A stretch of DNA of 64,000 nucleotides from Marasmius tenuissimus (taxonomy: Eukaryota; Basidiomycota; Agaricomycetes; Agaricales; Marasmiaceae): positions 3,410,001 through 3,474,000 of the forward strand of contig JAQOTA010000060.1 in assembly GCA_029532415.1 (NCBI GenBank). The letters are read 5' to 3'. Under the pieces are notes generated by a model. That model searched no databases. It had not been told where the DNA came from and saw nothing but the letters and a program-made list of their open reading frames with translations. Of the stretch, positions 10,984 to 21,983 are shown piece by piece (position 1 is the stretch's first letter; each line of letters starts with the position of its first letter). Made by a program: the position numbers and the translations under genes.

Positions 10984-12268
10984 TCACCCGGCATAAGCAG
11001 CGTTCATCCTCATATCAACGTATTCGGCTACGTTGACCGGTTCGTATTTCTTCGGCTTGTCCCCAGCAGCCAGGAATACAGGCAACAACAGCCTCCGTAT
11101 CAGCTCCGATGAACTAAGTATCTCGCCGAGAAGCATGAGCGACATAAAAACACTAATCCCTTCAACTCACATAGGGAACGGAGAACCGTTTTCGCATCAT
11201 GCCATTATCATCGGCACTCCTCGGTGGCGCACGAACGCGGTGTAAAGTAGATTTGAGGAGATCTGCAGGCGGCGGTCGTCATTCATTATAACCTGCTCCG
11301 AGAAAGCCATCTACCAAGTACTCACCATTCGACCACCGCATGAGCAAATCCCCAATATTGAAAACGGCTGCACCAGGGACGGGCGGTGCAGGAATGAACA
11401 CTCCAGGCTCGCTCGGTGATTCCACCTCAAGCCCGCCAACATCGTCTTGGAAAAGTATCGTACACGTCAGATAATCCGTATGTGCGCCGATCCTCCCTTT
11501 CTCTCCAGTCTCGAAGACTTCAGTAGGCGCCTCTGGATAATGAGCAAGTCGTAACTGATTCTCCCCGTTCTTGTGGTATCGGTTAAAGAAATCCCTGTCC
11601 AGCCCCATCCCAATAGAAAGAGCGGGAAGTAATTGTTCCATCTGAAATGCGCGGCAGGTTCGACAGTAGTCCAAAGCGTATTCGCGGAACCCGGGGATTT
11701 CCTCTTCTGGGAGCCAGATGTTCTCCAGACCAGCTCGGGCCGGGGAGGTCTCGTCGCCTATGTCGAAGGACTCCTTGAAATCGGGGAATTTGCCCTTTCG
11801 AATGACAGCCAGTTCCTCGGTATCAAAGACCATTTGAGAGATTTGTTCAACGCCAACTCCGCTGTAACCACGATGTCTCCATCCCTCAGGCGGGTGAGGT
11901 GCTTTCTTCTTCACTTCTGTAGACAACTCGAAGAGTTTGGCAGACTGTCAAAATATCGAGGGATAAGATGGTGGTCATTGGTAGACAACGCGTGATTGGA
12001 CATCCTACCCATTGGAAAATGCCATCGACCCTCTCTTGACACCGGGGGCAAGCACCGTGTGAGGGATACCGGTGTTGATCAGATATGCGAAGCCAACGTC
12101 CCTGCATGCTTCAAAGAATTTCTTCGCGATCGCCCGGGATTCCTGAGCGACAGAGAACGGCACAGTCAGTGTTTTGCGCACCGGACATCGATTCGTGAAA
12201 GCACATACCGGGCAAGTTCCATCGCCAAACTTCGCAAAATCAATGGTTGGGATGGTGTCCAGCGACAT
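10984..12268 (-). pseudogene. Frame-broken tandem duplicate of the 2OG/Fe(II) oxygenase
   Basis: The exon layout matches the downstream copy: 12268-12209, 12142-12009, 11944-11326, 11262-11171, 11113-10984. Fe-ligand motifs (GAHTDY, STLHRV) and RKRFSVPY are retained. Two indels break the frame. Exon 2 carries 23 extra bases (about 12039-12061) inside the conserved NTGIP-QE segment, which leads to a stop a few codons later. Exon 5 lacks 5 bases near 11060, shifting the C-terminus so that it stops at 11017-11015 instead of the ancestral 10986-10984. A 35-nt intron (12069-12035) could in principle restore the exon 2 frame, but it would delete GIPQ and is shorter than other introns here. I infer recent pseudogenisation; a functional unusual splice form is the alternative. 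Confidence 0.75.
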
Positions 12269-12749
12269 TGATAGGGATGGACAGAGGTGGCGCGGAGGAG
12301 CCAGTCATTCTATAAATGGGGAGCCATAGGACGGTGTAAGCTCTTGTGGCAGGAATGGCCAGGAAAGGAGATCTTAAAAGGTATACCTCATATGGAATGA
12401 TAACATGTAGAATAATAGGTCATATGGGATGAGATTCTGGTTTTCCCTGAGCGTATTCCATATCGTGAATATTGTTCCGAACTTTCGTTCCACAGGCTCT
12501 AGTGGCGGTCCACGGAAACAAGGCGAGTAAAGATGCGAAGAAGTTGTGGTTGGTTCTGTATCGTCAGTAGGGGATCGAAGCGGGATTAGTTCCACGGAAG
12601 GCCGCAATCGCCTATCATCGCTCCGGCTGGGGGCCGTTCAAGGTATGAATGTGAAGATTCGGTCGCTCAAGAACCAAACGTTTAACGTTCATGTACGATC
12701 TGTGTGAATAGAACCAATCGATTGCCGGGACGATAAGCATACAATCCAT
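12269..12749. other. Intergenic, no gene seen
   Basis: A 481-nt spacer holding the promoter flank of the 2OG duplicate (TTTATAG-like motif on the minus strand near 12310) and the 3' flank of the GDSL gene. No coding evidence. Confidence 0.5.
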
Positions 12750-13929
12750 TCAGTATACTGATTTCCCAGCTATCTTCTTGTTCATTTCACGAGCCAGTTG
12801 TCTACCAGTTTGTTCGCTTGGATGTAACTCGTCCCACCACATGAAGGAGTCGCGTTGGTCAAGCGTACAATCCCCACTATAGAAACGCATGAGCGAGAGA
12901 AACCGAACGAAAAACCCTTAAGAACGCACATATCGCAAAGCCTCCAATCGTGAGGATCAGGACACTGGTGACAGTGCCCCGTCACATTCGCCGGGATACT
13001 CCCATTGAAATATCGCTCTGGATTGTTGTACACATCCTCGAAAAAGCGATACGTGTCGAACCATTCCACCTTCCCATCACCCTTCCACTCCCTGTTCAGG
13101 TTTTGAACCCCGTCATTCAACATCCTATTCAGCGAATGAACAAGGTTGTAGACGCCTTTATTCCAGACAGTCCCGTTATGAGGGTCCGGCCAGTAGATCG
13201 TTCCTTCGTCCGAATCCGCGTAAAGCCGTGTTTGATGAAGAGGGATGAGAGAATTCAGAATAAACTTCCTCGCTCCCAGCTTGTGCATCTTTCGGATAGA
13301 GTTCAACTGACAGTCCGCAACGTCAGCCAGAGAAACGAGTGTCGGAGTGTCAGACGTGAGGATCGAGTGGATGCCGACGTCGTTTGTTCCGACCCAGATG
13401 ATAACCACGAAGGACTGTGGGTCAAGATGGAGTTTTTGTCGAGGAGTTCCGTATTCTGTGATATGATCTTCAATAAACCAGGCCTGTTGACCCGTGAGGA
13501 CATCGGGGTTCCCGAAAAGAGGTGTCAAGTCGTTCGAGCAGACCGATCCACCGACTGCGTAGTTCGAGATCGTGTAGTTTCCGTACATGCCCAAGTAAAA
13601 CGGCCACTGGAAACCGCCATCAGCAGCATGATCCGCCTGTGTTAGATCATAGAGGTGAGGAGCTTTCAAAGCAAACAAAACGTTGACGACGAACCGGAGG
13701 ATACACCTGCTGGTAATTTTTACCGGGAAATGTCCCGTTTGAGATACTGTGGGATCGAGACTGGTCTGCGAGTCCGTAAGTTATGCATCAATCGCTCGGC
13801 GTGACCTAGAAGAGACGTACCTGTAAAAGAATCCCCAAAGAGAACGACGTCGGTAACTCTCGCACTTGCAGCGCACACGAGTGCAAGAACGCAGACGAGA
13901 GCAGTCACCATCGTTGCCGCGAGCCCCAT
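12750..13929 (-). CDS. Secreted GDSL/SGNH esterase (CE16-like)
   Basis: Four exons (13929-13821, 13765-13695, 13636-12930, 12876-12750) give 337 aa. The N-terminus is a signal peptide (hydrophobic VTALVCVLALVCAASA). The SGNH blocks are present in order: FGDSFTDQS (nucleophile Ser, block I), YAVGGSVCS (block II Gly), WVGTNDVG (block III Asn), and MWWDELHPSEQTGR (block V Asp and His). Several N-glycosylation sequons (NYT, NGT, NGS, NVT) fit an extracellular enzyme. Fungal relatives include CE16 acetylesterases that deacetylate plant polysaccharide fragments; exact substrate unknown. A TATAAAG at 13945-13951 is only 16 nt before this ATG but 34 nt before the next in-frame ATG (13911), so that shorter start, which keeps the signal peptide, is possible. 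Confidence 0.9.
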
Positions 13930-13951
13930 CGCCACTCTCTCCAGCTTTATA

Positions 13952-14941
13952 GTACCTCAGTGCCTCGACGGTCCGACATTCAGGTCACCTGGATGCAAGT
14001 GAACACAAGTTTCTGGACTTCGACCATGTCGTCCCGGTCAAACTTCTCGCAGAAAGGTCGGGGAAATCCCTGCGATCGTGAATAAGTTGACAGCGTTCTG
14101 GCATGATGACGAACAGGAAATGCACCTATTTTTCCCCCTTTAGCACTCCGTCTGCTATATTCAGCCTTCATTCTGGTCATGGCCGTTTGAGATCAAGGTC
14201 GAACGTGGCTGTGCCACGGATGTTCTCCTTGACTTCTTCCTCCTTCCTCCTCCACCGCCTTTGAAATCACCCTCTTCCTCTTCAGTTATTGAATGGGAGG
14301 AACTTAAATATGTGGACGACGAGAGTCAGATGATCTCAGGAACCGTAGCATGTCAACTCGAATATGACAGCTAGCGACCGGTTCGGAAGTGTACACACTG
14401 CACATTGGCAGAGCGGGCTCGTCGAGAGATTCAGTGAGTAAATAGATACTTAACTAGTCAAGCGTTAAGGAAGCTGATGATCTCAATTCTGCGATCAGAT
14501 GAGTAACTGGTGATTCCTCCTTCTCGAAGCACAATCCCAAGTTCACATTGCTTGCCTCGGGCACCTTTTGAGTTCCAACGCAGCAACACCTCCTTGAAAA
14601 TTCTGGTTTGCCTACTTCGAGTTACTTTCTATCGAAAATTACCTTCCCTCTCACGGAGGACCCACTTGAAGAACTCGTGCTACAAGCCTCAAGCTTGTGG
14701 GCCCATGTCCTTATTGTCTCCTAGGCAATGCTGTGTACAATAGACCACCATCTATCGATTTAATAACAGGACTTTTCCCGTCACCAATCACAATAGAGAC
14801 AACACATTGCTCAGAAGGCAGTCATCTGGGCAACCCTTTTGTTCTCTGAGGCGTCGTAGTCGTGTTCTGGAGGGCCTGGTTACTCATATATAGGCAACAA
14901 TCCCGTTTGAATCCCCACCAAATACCCTTCTCGACGTTCTC
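13952..14941. other. Intergenic between divergent genes, no gene seen
   Basis: About 1 kb between the GDSL gene and the divergent gene at 14942. Short ORFs only; presumably carries both promoters. Confidence 0.5.
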
Positions 14942-16638
14942 ATGATTCAACTAAGTCCCACTGACCTTCTTATATCAGTGTTCCTCTTCGGTTATGCCGC
15001 GGTGAGTACGCAATATTCTCTCTCTGGATCGTTTCTAATTCTCATTCTTTCTAGGTCACTCTCATCAAGTATCTGTTATCTCTGCATTCCATTGAAGACG
15101 TGATAGGTGAGTCCTCTGGCTCTACACCGGGGAAACGACCTGAAAACTAGCACTGCATAGACGTCCACCCCAACCCTGCCATAGAGGACAACCTCGACAT
15201 TACCCCAATCAACCCACCACCTTATACCCAACCTCTACACCCACTTCCCCGCAAATACCAATCGAGCCCCTCGTACGGCGTCGTGGTGTATTCCTCAATA
15301 AAGGAACGCTTCAACAAAAACGGAGTTTCCCAAACAGACATCTCCTTCACCCCTTCAATCTCCTTGAACCGAGTCTTAGGCGACAAATTCAGACTCCAAC
15401 CCCCCCTACTCCCCCTCGATCGCTTTCCAGGGTCTACATCCACAGATCCCGCCTCTCTTGCTGTTCTAGCAGGACTCCATCGTTCCCCAGGCTCCGAACC
15501 TCCCGTCCCCAAGTTCATACGGCGACATCCCAACTCTAGAGCTCTGACTGCGGTATATAACGGAAGCAGAGCTCCCTGTGCGCCTCAGCAAAGAACAAAC
15601 CCCTGGCGTGGACGTGCGATGTGGCGTTCCTTTTCACCTTTCCCCTCATCAAACAGCAGTGAGGCAGAAAGGAGCGAAACCGAGAAAGACGAGGATGAGG
15701 ACGAGGAGCGCGAGCACAGAAACATCCCCACACCATGGACATACCAACTCCTCCGACTTCCCGCATCCACCGCCAACAGCCCTCCCTCCATATACCTCGA
15801 CTGTACGACCCCGCGTTGTTCCAAGCGACTCGGGTTTGACATGCTTCCCTGCCCCGCCGATCGATTCTGGCAACCCTCGAACGCGAACGTACAGTTGTGT
15901 ACCTCCGACAAAGCATGGAAATCCGTTCTCTTCCACCTCGTCAAATGGGATCTGGATCCCCAAATCGAGTGTTTCGATGCACGTCCGTACGATTACGAGG
16001 AGGGTGGGGTAGTATGTCAACTTCCCACCGTTGACGAGTTGGGGGAGATCGTAACCCAGGTCCAGGGTACCGGCAATGCTGGTTCGGTTCCGGTGCCCAC
16101 TTTGCAGGCGTTCTCGTTCGTGGGGAGGGAATCGGGTCCTACGCCTCTTCGATCGCTGGACTTTCGTGAGGTGGAGGGGGCGTTCAAGCTATTGAATAGG
16201 ATCCAGCTGAGGAACGTGCTCATGACGATGAGCGATTGTTGGGAGATGATGGAGAGGTGCCCTTCGCTAGAACACCTATCTGTGAGCGGAGAACTCTACG
16301 ACAATGGACTCGAGGATTGCGTTCTGGCCAAGAGGGACAGGACGGGCCCCGTCCGCACTAGCTTGAGGAGGCTGGACATCACCGATCGTTGCAACATAGG
16401 CGTAGCGAGGTTCTTCGAAGGTCTCGCTCCGGAGAGATTAGATACGCTTTCTCTCAGCCTCTCATCAGAAAGTCAGAACCTTCTACTAGAAGGTTCCCAA
16501 CTTCTGTTCCTGTTGATTGTGACCTTAGGGAGCGTTAGAGAACTGATGGTTCCAGCAGAGGACAGCACCCTGCACTCGAGGATAAGAGACGTTCTCCGAA
16601 CTAATCCGGCAACCATGATGAGGATTTGTGCGATGTAG
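14942..16638 (+). CDS. Membrane-anchored hypothetical protein, LRR-like C-terminal half
   Basis: Three exons (14942-15001, 15055-15106, 15161-16638) give 529 aa. The two short first exons encode a hydrophobic segment (LLISVFLFGYAAVTLIKYLL) that should act as a membrane anchor. A Pro-rich linker follows, then a very acidic run near residue 185 (EKDEDEDEERE), then a Cys-containing part (CTTPRCSKRLGFDMLPCPAD). The C-terminal half has Leu-rich strand-like repeats (LRSLDFREVEGAFKLLNRIQ; CPSLEHLSVSGEL; SLRRLDI; RLDTLSLSL) like those in fungal F-box/LRR proteins, but no F-box is seen. I do not recognise a named family. The start is supported by in-phase splicing at both introns. It ends 76 nt from the tail of the minus-strand F-box gene. 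Confidence 0.7.
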
Positions 16639-16714
16639 ACGAGGATGATGTTCAAGTTTCAACCCAGGGAGGACATTGATCTACATTAGATTGAACTATG
16701 TAACACTGACTGTG

Positions 16715-18019
16715 CTAATCGTAGGTAACATTGAATCCGTTCTCTCGCAAAGTCTTCAGATAACACATATCTGCCCTCAGTTCGCGCGACATTCTTGCAG
16801 GACCAAACGTGAGCGAGAGATCTCGCAAATTGGACGAGGAGTTTTGCAAGCGAGACGCTAGCATCGTTTCGAGGAGGCCGCCTGTAAATCCAGCCACCGC
16901 AGACATTTTCATCTTCTGGAGCAGAGGAAGACGTCTGACGTCTGACTGCCACGTCAGAAGTCGGAGGAGGGTGTCGGCAGGGCACCACAGCACGGCTACC
17001 AGCTCCTCTAGGCACTCGAGGGCAGATGACAGGAACCACTTTGGTGACGCTTCATCTGAGAATGATTTGTCGCACACCCAAAGGGCCTTTAGCCGGCACG
17101 AAGAGCGTTCGAACATTTCCACCCAAGCCTGGCCACTATGCCACTCTCCTAATTGTAAGTATTCAAGCAGAGGTGTTTCAATGTGGTCGAGAAAGAGAGT
17201 CGTCGCTGAGGTCGTGGAGGACATCACGTACAGCTTTCGTAGCTGAGGCAAGCAAAACCGTGATCTGGGGAGTATGGGCAAACTGGATGTCTCTAATCGC
17301 GAGATATGCAGGTGCTCCAGCGCGTGAGAGTGCGAGAGCAAGCCCAAGAAATCGTCGTCGAGGATGAAATGAGAGTTGAGGTACGTGATACGGTTCCAAC
17401 CGACGTTTCCTGAAAGACAGGATCGCGGTCCCGCCAAGTTTGTTTGCCAAACTACACGTTGGACACCAGGGTAAGTCCCAATCGCCCTCCAGATGCTTTG
17501 TCCTGCATCCAAAGTGAAACTTTGACTTTCGGCGATGCAGACCTCTTCCAAAAGAGGAGCCGCACCGGGGTATGCACCAAGCATAAGGAGAGGGGATTCG
17601 ACAAGGATGGGGAAATCCTCTAAATGAAGGTCCACGGACTTCCAGCGATGGAGATGGAGAATCAGGACGGACAAAGCCTCTTCCATTGTATTGACCAAGA
17701 GCTTCCATTCTGCACGATCCCCAGACGAGAAGGGGGTAATTTCCAGCATCAAGGTAAGCGGACAAGCCTTCGACCTCTCGAGCCACTGGCGTAGCATCTG
17801 GATTCGACTCGGCCTGGGATTGTACAGCCGAATCGTTGACCACAGATAAGGCGCGTTGAGGGAGGCTTGTCGCCAATGCCTGCAAACGGAGACGAAAGTG
17901 ACGAGCGGGGGGATAGGTGAATCCAAGGCGTTGCCTTTCGGGAGGAAATATCCAAATATCTCCGTCAAGATTTCGACGGGAATGGTATTAATTGAGGCTT
18001 GTGGTGTATCTACGTTCAT
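16715..18019 (-). CDS. F-box protein, copy 1
   Basis: One exon of 434 aa. The F-box is at the N-terminus (INTIPVEILTEIFGYF ... FVSVCRHWRQASLNAPYLW), the usual Skp1-binding form in Agaricomycete F-box proteins. The rest has LRR-like pattern (LEHLHISRLE, LPQLRKLYVMSS, PLLEYLQLGEWHS). Such proteins are substrate-recognition subunits of SCF ubiquitin ligases; the target is unknown. It is clearly related along its whole length to the gene at 31082-32529 (shared LWSTI.L.NPRP, RQWLERSK, WCPADT, AGFTGGLL). Unlike that copy it needs no 5' intron: its ATG lies just before the F-box. Confidence 0.88.
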   Translation of the reverse strand: MNVDTPQASINTIPVEILTEIFGYFLPKGNALDSPIPPLVTFVSVCRHWRQASLNAPYLWSTIRLYNPRPSRIQMLRQWLERSKACPLTLMLEITPFSSGDRAEWKLLVNTMEEALSVLILHLHRWKSVDLHLEDFPILVESPLLMLGAYPGAAPLLEEVCIAESQSFTLDAGQSIWRAIGTYPGVQRVVWQTNLAGPRSCLSGNVGWNRITYLNSHFILDDDFLGLLSHSHALEHLHISRLETSSLPILPRSRFCLPQLRKLYVMSSTTSATTLFLDHIETPLLEYLQLGEWHSGQAWVEMFERSSCRLKALWVCDKSFSDEASPKWFLSSALECLEELVAVLWCPADTLLRLLTWQSDVRRLPLLQKMKMSAVAGFTGGLLETMLASRLQNSSSNLRDLSLTFGPARMSRELRADMCYLKTLRENGFNVTYD

Positions 18020-19029
18020 TGCAAACCCGTCGAGGGTACATTTTCGGGCAACCTACTCGTACAAATGTAATGAGTTCGCAAAACACGCAAAGAAAGTCTG
18101 AGGGAACACATACCACGTTACTTCCGTATACGTCCATGCTTGAACGAGAGAGCGAGTTGTGTTGGTCGGGGGACCGGAAGAAATTTTCGAGTCATTCCAG
18201 CTTTGATGTGAGGATTAGTATAACCAAGAACAAGGTCGTGACGAGGTCGTACATATTTTTGCCACGATGTCAGATGAGTGTGTCCGACTCTATGTGCCAG
18301 AAACACGTACATCTGGCCTGGAAACGTTCTTCGAGTCATTTCCCTTTCTGACGCGGGGATTAGAACAGCTAGAAGAACAAGGTCGTGAAGAAGCCAAAGC
18401 TATTTCCGACAATGACATTGTCAGATGAGCGTGTCTATGAGCCGAAACGAGTACAACGTTCGAGGCCGGGTTCAACAAGGGTTACCATATCCGGTCGGTC
18501 TTTTGAGCACACGGGTCCGGTTATTCGCCCGCGAAGTTCGAGCAGTCTGGGATATATTCGGAGCAACAAGAACAGAGTTGACAATCGCTATTGGGTAAAG
18601 CCAAGGTTAATATTTCGAACTGGTCGTGGTGGTTGAAAGGAAAGATGTCGTGTGGCTGTGCCGCCGGTGCCGCCGGGCCTGGCCTCAGGATTCCGTCGTG
18701 AATGGCCAATGAACGGCACTTTGCCCCAGTTCTGGCAGGTACATACACGAAGGTCAAAAGTGGTACAAGGTTAGTACAAGGATCATATTGAGTATCATTG
18801 TACTCAATTCTCAAGAATCTCATATCTAAATTCATAATAATTCCCCAAGCGAATGCTCGTTTGCGGTTCCACTCAAATTCCACTGTGCGTCTCGAGAGAT
18901 TCAAAGGAGATCGCGAGGAGGAAGTACAAGGAGTGTATCATGAAACACCACTACCAGCTGCTCTAGATCCGGGCGTAGTGGATTTAAACTTGGTATACAG
19001 ACGACGTGAAGGCCAAGCTGAGGCGAAGG
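18020..19029. other. Intergenic with diverged direct repeat
   Basis: About 1 kb without a supported gene. The part 18174-18480 contains two diverged copies of a roughly 145-nt unit (see repeat entry). A minus-strand ORF at 18521-18904 has no recognisable similarity. Confidence 0.5.
18174..18480. repeat. Two diverged direct repeats, about 145-nt period
   Basis: The unit starting near 18180 (TTTTCGAGTCATT ... AAGAACAAGGTCGTGA ... ATGTCAGATGAG) is repeated near 18325 (CTTCGAGTCATTT ... AAGAACAAGGTCGTGA ... TTGTCAGATGAG). The copies share several 10-16 nt identical blocks in the same order, separated by diverged sequence. They are non-coding as far as I can see. Confidence 0.6.
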
Positions 19030-21003
19030 TCACCATCTCCTGAGATTTGTAGACTTCCTATCGCCTTTCAACAACGGCTGCACACCCTCTCCATCCTCTT
19101 CCTCATCACCGTCGTCGTCCAACCTCCTTCCGTCAGGCGTCGTGTTCGTCACAACATTATGCTGCTCCCCGAGATAGTAGTTTTGTTGGAACATGGCAGC
19201 CACCAACGGTATGAGAGCCATCCCAAGCGCGGGTACGAACAGGTAATACTGTGTCCGCCTATACGCCTCAACGGCACCCACTCGCACCGGATGATCCATC
19301 CCATACTCCCTTATCGAAGTCACGTCCTCGTACACCTTCCTAATCTCTTCAGCCGACGTTCCAGGTGGGAGGTACTCCTTCAATAGCCCCGGCATCGTAG
19401 CTCCCCATAAAGCCGCTGAGACCGCAGATCCTATGGAACTTCCGATAGCCGTCCATAAGCCTAGTAGTGATATGACGAGGGCGGTATCTTGGTGCGGGAC
19501 AGAGGCTTGAGCTGCAACTGTAGATCCGACGACACTGAACGATCCTCCCATCCCAATGAGTATTGGGGAAAGAATCATGGCCGTAGTCGAGTTTGTTGCT
19601 TTGGAGGTAAAAGGATCGATGAGGATGGCGATTCCGATGATCTTGATAGCAAGGCCGACGATTTGAAGGAGCTTGTAACGGTGGGTCCACCGATGATAGA
19701 GGCCAGCGACTAAGCCAAATATACATAGCGCGAGTGTAATGATGTTGTTGTAGTAAGTCCAGTTTTGGACGCTCCATGGTTTGGCAATGAATACGTAGGA
19801 GCTCCAAAAGAGACTTGTTAGTTGGCCGCATACTGGGGAATGAGTTGAGCACTGGCGTCACAAAAAGTGTATCAAGGACTCACAAAGGTAGAAAAAGTCG
19901 ATGATGACAGACATAATGAATGTCTGGTTCATGATGAGACGTCGAGGCGCACTCGGCATGCGAGCAACATACATCTCGTACGGTATGTATCCGACGACGA
20001 GAACGATCCCAATGACGAGCATACCTAAAATGTAAGGATTCCCCCATCCGTTCTCTGCGTGGTTTTTCAGAGAGAAAGGCAGAAGCAACGATGTCCAGCC
20101 AACACCTAGGATAGCCAAACCAATAGCATCGATCTCCTCCAAGTTGTCCGCGAGTGTTTCCCACCAGGACCTCGAGTCCTTCCGTCCCGCTTCAGCTGTA
20201 CGTCTCACAGCGCCACTAGAAGCAAGGTTCACGACCCCTTCCTGCCTTGCCTTACCATCCAGGTAGATGAGAGTCAGAATCGCCGGGGAGAGACAAACAG
20301 GCATGATGATAGCAAACATCCCATACCCCCACCTCCACTTCTCCCCCTCCGACAAAGCCTGTACGATGCTTCCTGAGAGCCACACATTGACAATCCACGG
20401 CGCCGCTAGGATACTCCCGACAAACCCACGCCACTGCAACGGGGTCAAATCTGCAGTGATAATCGTGTTCAACAGCTGAAGTCCGCTCGCCCCAATCGCG
20501 ACAAACACTTCTCCTACGATGAAAGTCGTGATAGACCGTGAAAACGCGACCGCGATGTATCCTATCACGTATAACACGAGGACGAGCACGTAGGTGTACG
20601 GCCGCGATGTTATATCCGAAATCTTCGCGATGAACGGTTTACACACGGACGAAATAATGCCTTTGGTGATGGATAGCGTAGCCAGGCCGGAACTGTGTTG
20701 CTTGAAGTAGGATGTCACGAGGGGCGTGTAACTTTGGGTTGTGGACTGGTCGAGAGAGTATACCCAAGCGCAGACGAAGACGGATATTGAGATGGCGTAG
20801 AGGGTTGTGCGACTGGTCCTGGCTGCTCGACCGATGGCCTCCATGCGCGTTACACCCTGTGATTGTACGACTGTTCCTTCAGTAGATTGAAGGACGACAG
20901 TCAAAGGCCCTCCTGCCTGACTCAGTGGCTCTTCGTCTTCGCATCGAGGTGAAAGTAGAGGCGAGTCTTCGTCAGCACCTTCCCTATGATATCCTAACGA
21001 CAT
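19030..21003 (-). CDS. Siderophore-iron-type MFS transporter
   Basis: Two exons (21003-19884, 19832-19030) give 640 aa. After a soluble N-terminus of about 70 residues come roughly 14 hydrophobic segments, the layout of the siderophore-iron transporter family (SIT/ARN/MirB). Family-like segments include YSLDQSTTQSYTPL in the first helix, RPYTYVLVLVLYVIGY and LTPLQWRGFVGSILAAPWIV. The C-terminus is acidic and cytosolic (DDDGDEEEDGEG). The expected role is uptake or vacuolar/plasma-membrane traffic of ferric siderophores. The frame runs back to a GTG at 21006; the ATG at 21003 is the sensible start. No siderophore synthetase is in the window. Confidence 0.85.
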
Positions 21004-21983
21004 CACGATAGCCTAAAGTTGATGGTAAGCTGCGGGTGGGGAAGAAGAGAAGGACGAGATGTATCAGGCGGGGGAAGTTATTGTTTATCAGATAAGTTTT
21101 TGATTCCCGGCCGGATTATCAGTTATCCGCGCCCGAGATCACGAGCGATTTTTTGTCGCAGATGGCGGACCCTGCGCAGTGCGGACCCTTGGCAAAAGAG
21201 GCCCACAACCTCTCGATTCTCAGACCAGACCGACTGCGAGGTCTCACCAATGCCTTCAGCACTCCGCAGCCTTTGAATAATCATCGAGGGCACACCGTGC
21301 TGGTCCTGAAATGCACAAGGATATCGGCCCAGTACGGTCCATTGGGATACCTGTCTCCAGGATTGCACAATGCGCAGGTCGGCCGCCGCTGTCCTCGGAT
21401 CCAGATTTTCTGTTAGATTCAACTGTCCCCTATGTAGTGTGCCCTAGTGTGCCCTAAGGGTGCCTTCAGGGTGGATTGGGTCGAAAGCCAAGATTCGAGC
21501 TGATTCGAGATTGACCTGACCTGTTGATTCCTAAGTTCCTTCAGCTCGCACGAGTTCAAGACGGAAACAGCCAATCTACGCACCGAAGCAGGCCGTCGAG
21601 GTGTAGAGTCAGTCGTCTAGTTGGGGAAGCTATGAGAAACGCGATTTGGCTGCTGCGAAGCTGAGAGTTTCAGCCGGAAGGCTTGGACTGTGAAAGACAA
21701 TCAGCCATCATGTCTTCCGACTTCGGAGTGATTATCTGTGATTATCCGCACTCCGATAATATAACGCATGGTCCTTGTGAATGTGATGATGACGATAGAA
21801 CGGAAGAAGGCCAAAAGAGACTTGTGGTTAGTCGTCAACCGTCATTTGAAAAAAGTCCCACGGTCCGACGGATGTGCCGGAAGATGCAGATTGTAATGGT
21901 TATTTATTACTACTGGAAAGACGTGCAATGCAAAGCGGAATCTATGATACAAAACTGTCCTTTCTATCATGTATGCATTAAAA
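21004..21983. other. Intergenic, no gene seen
   Basis: 980 nt with only short, unsupported ORFs. A small direct repeat of TAGTGTGCCC occurs near 21435-21460. Confidence 0.5.

Noticed and set aside
21435..21460. TAGTGTGCCC direct repeat as a possible satellite
   Set aside because: Only two full units plus one partial; too short to be more than local slippage.
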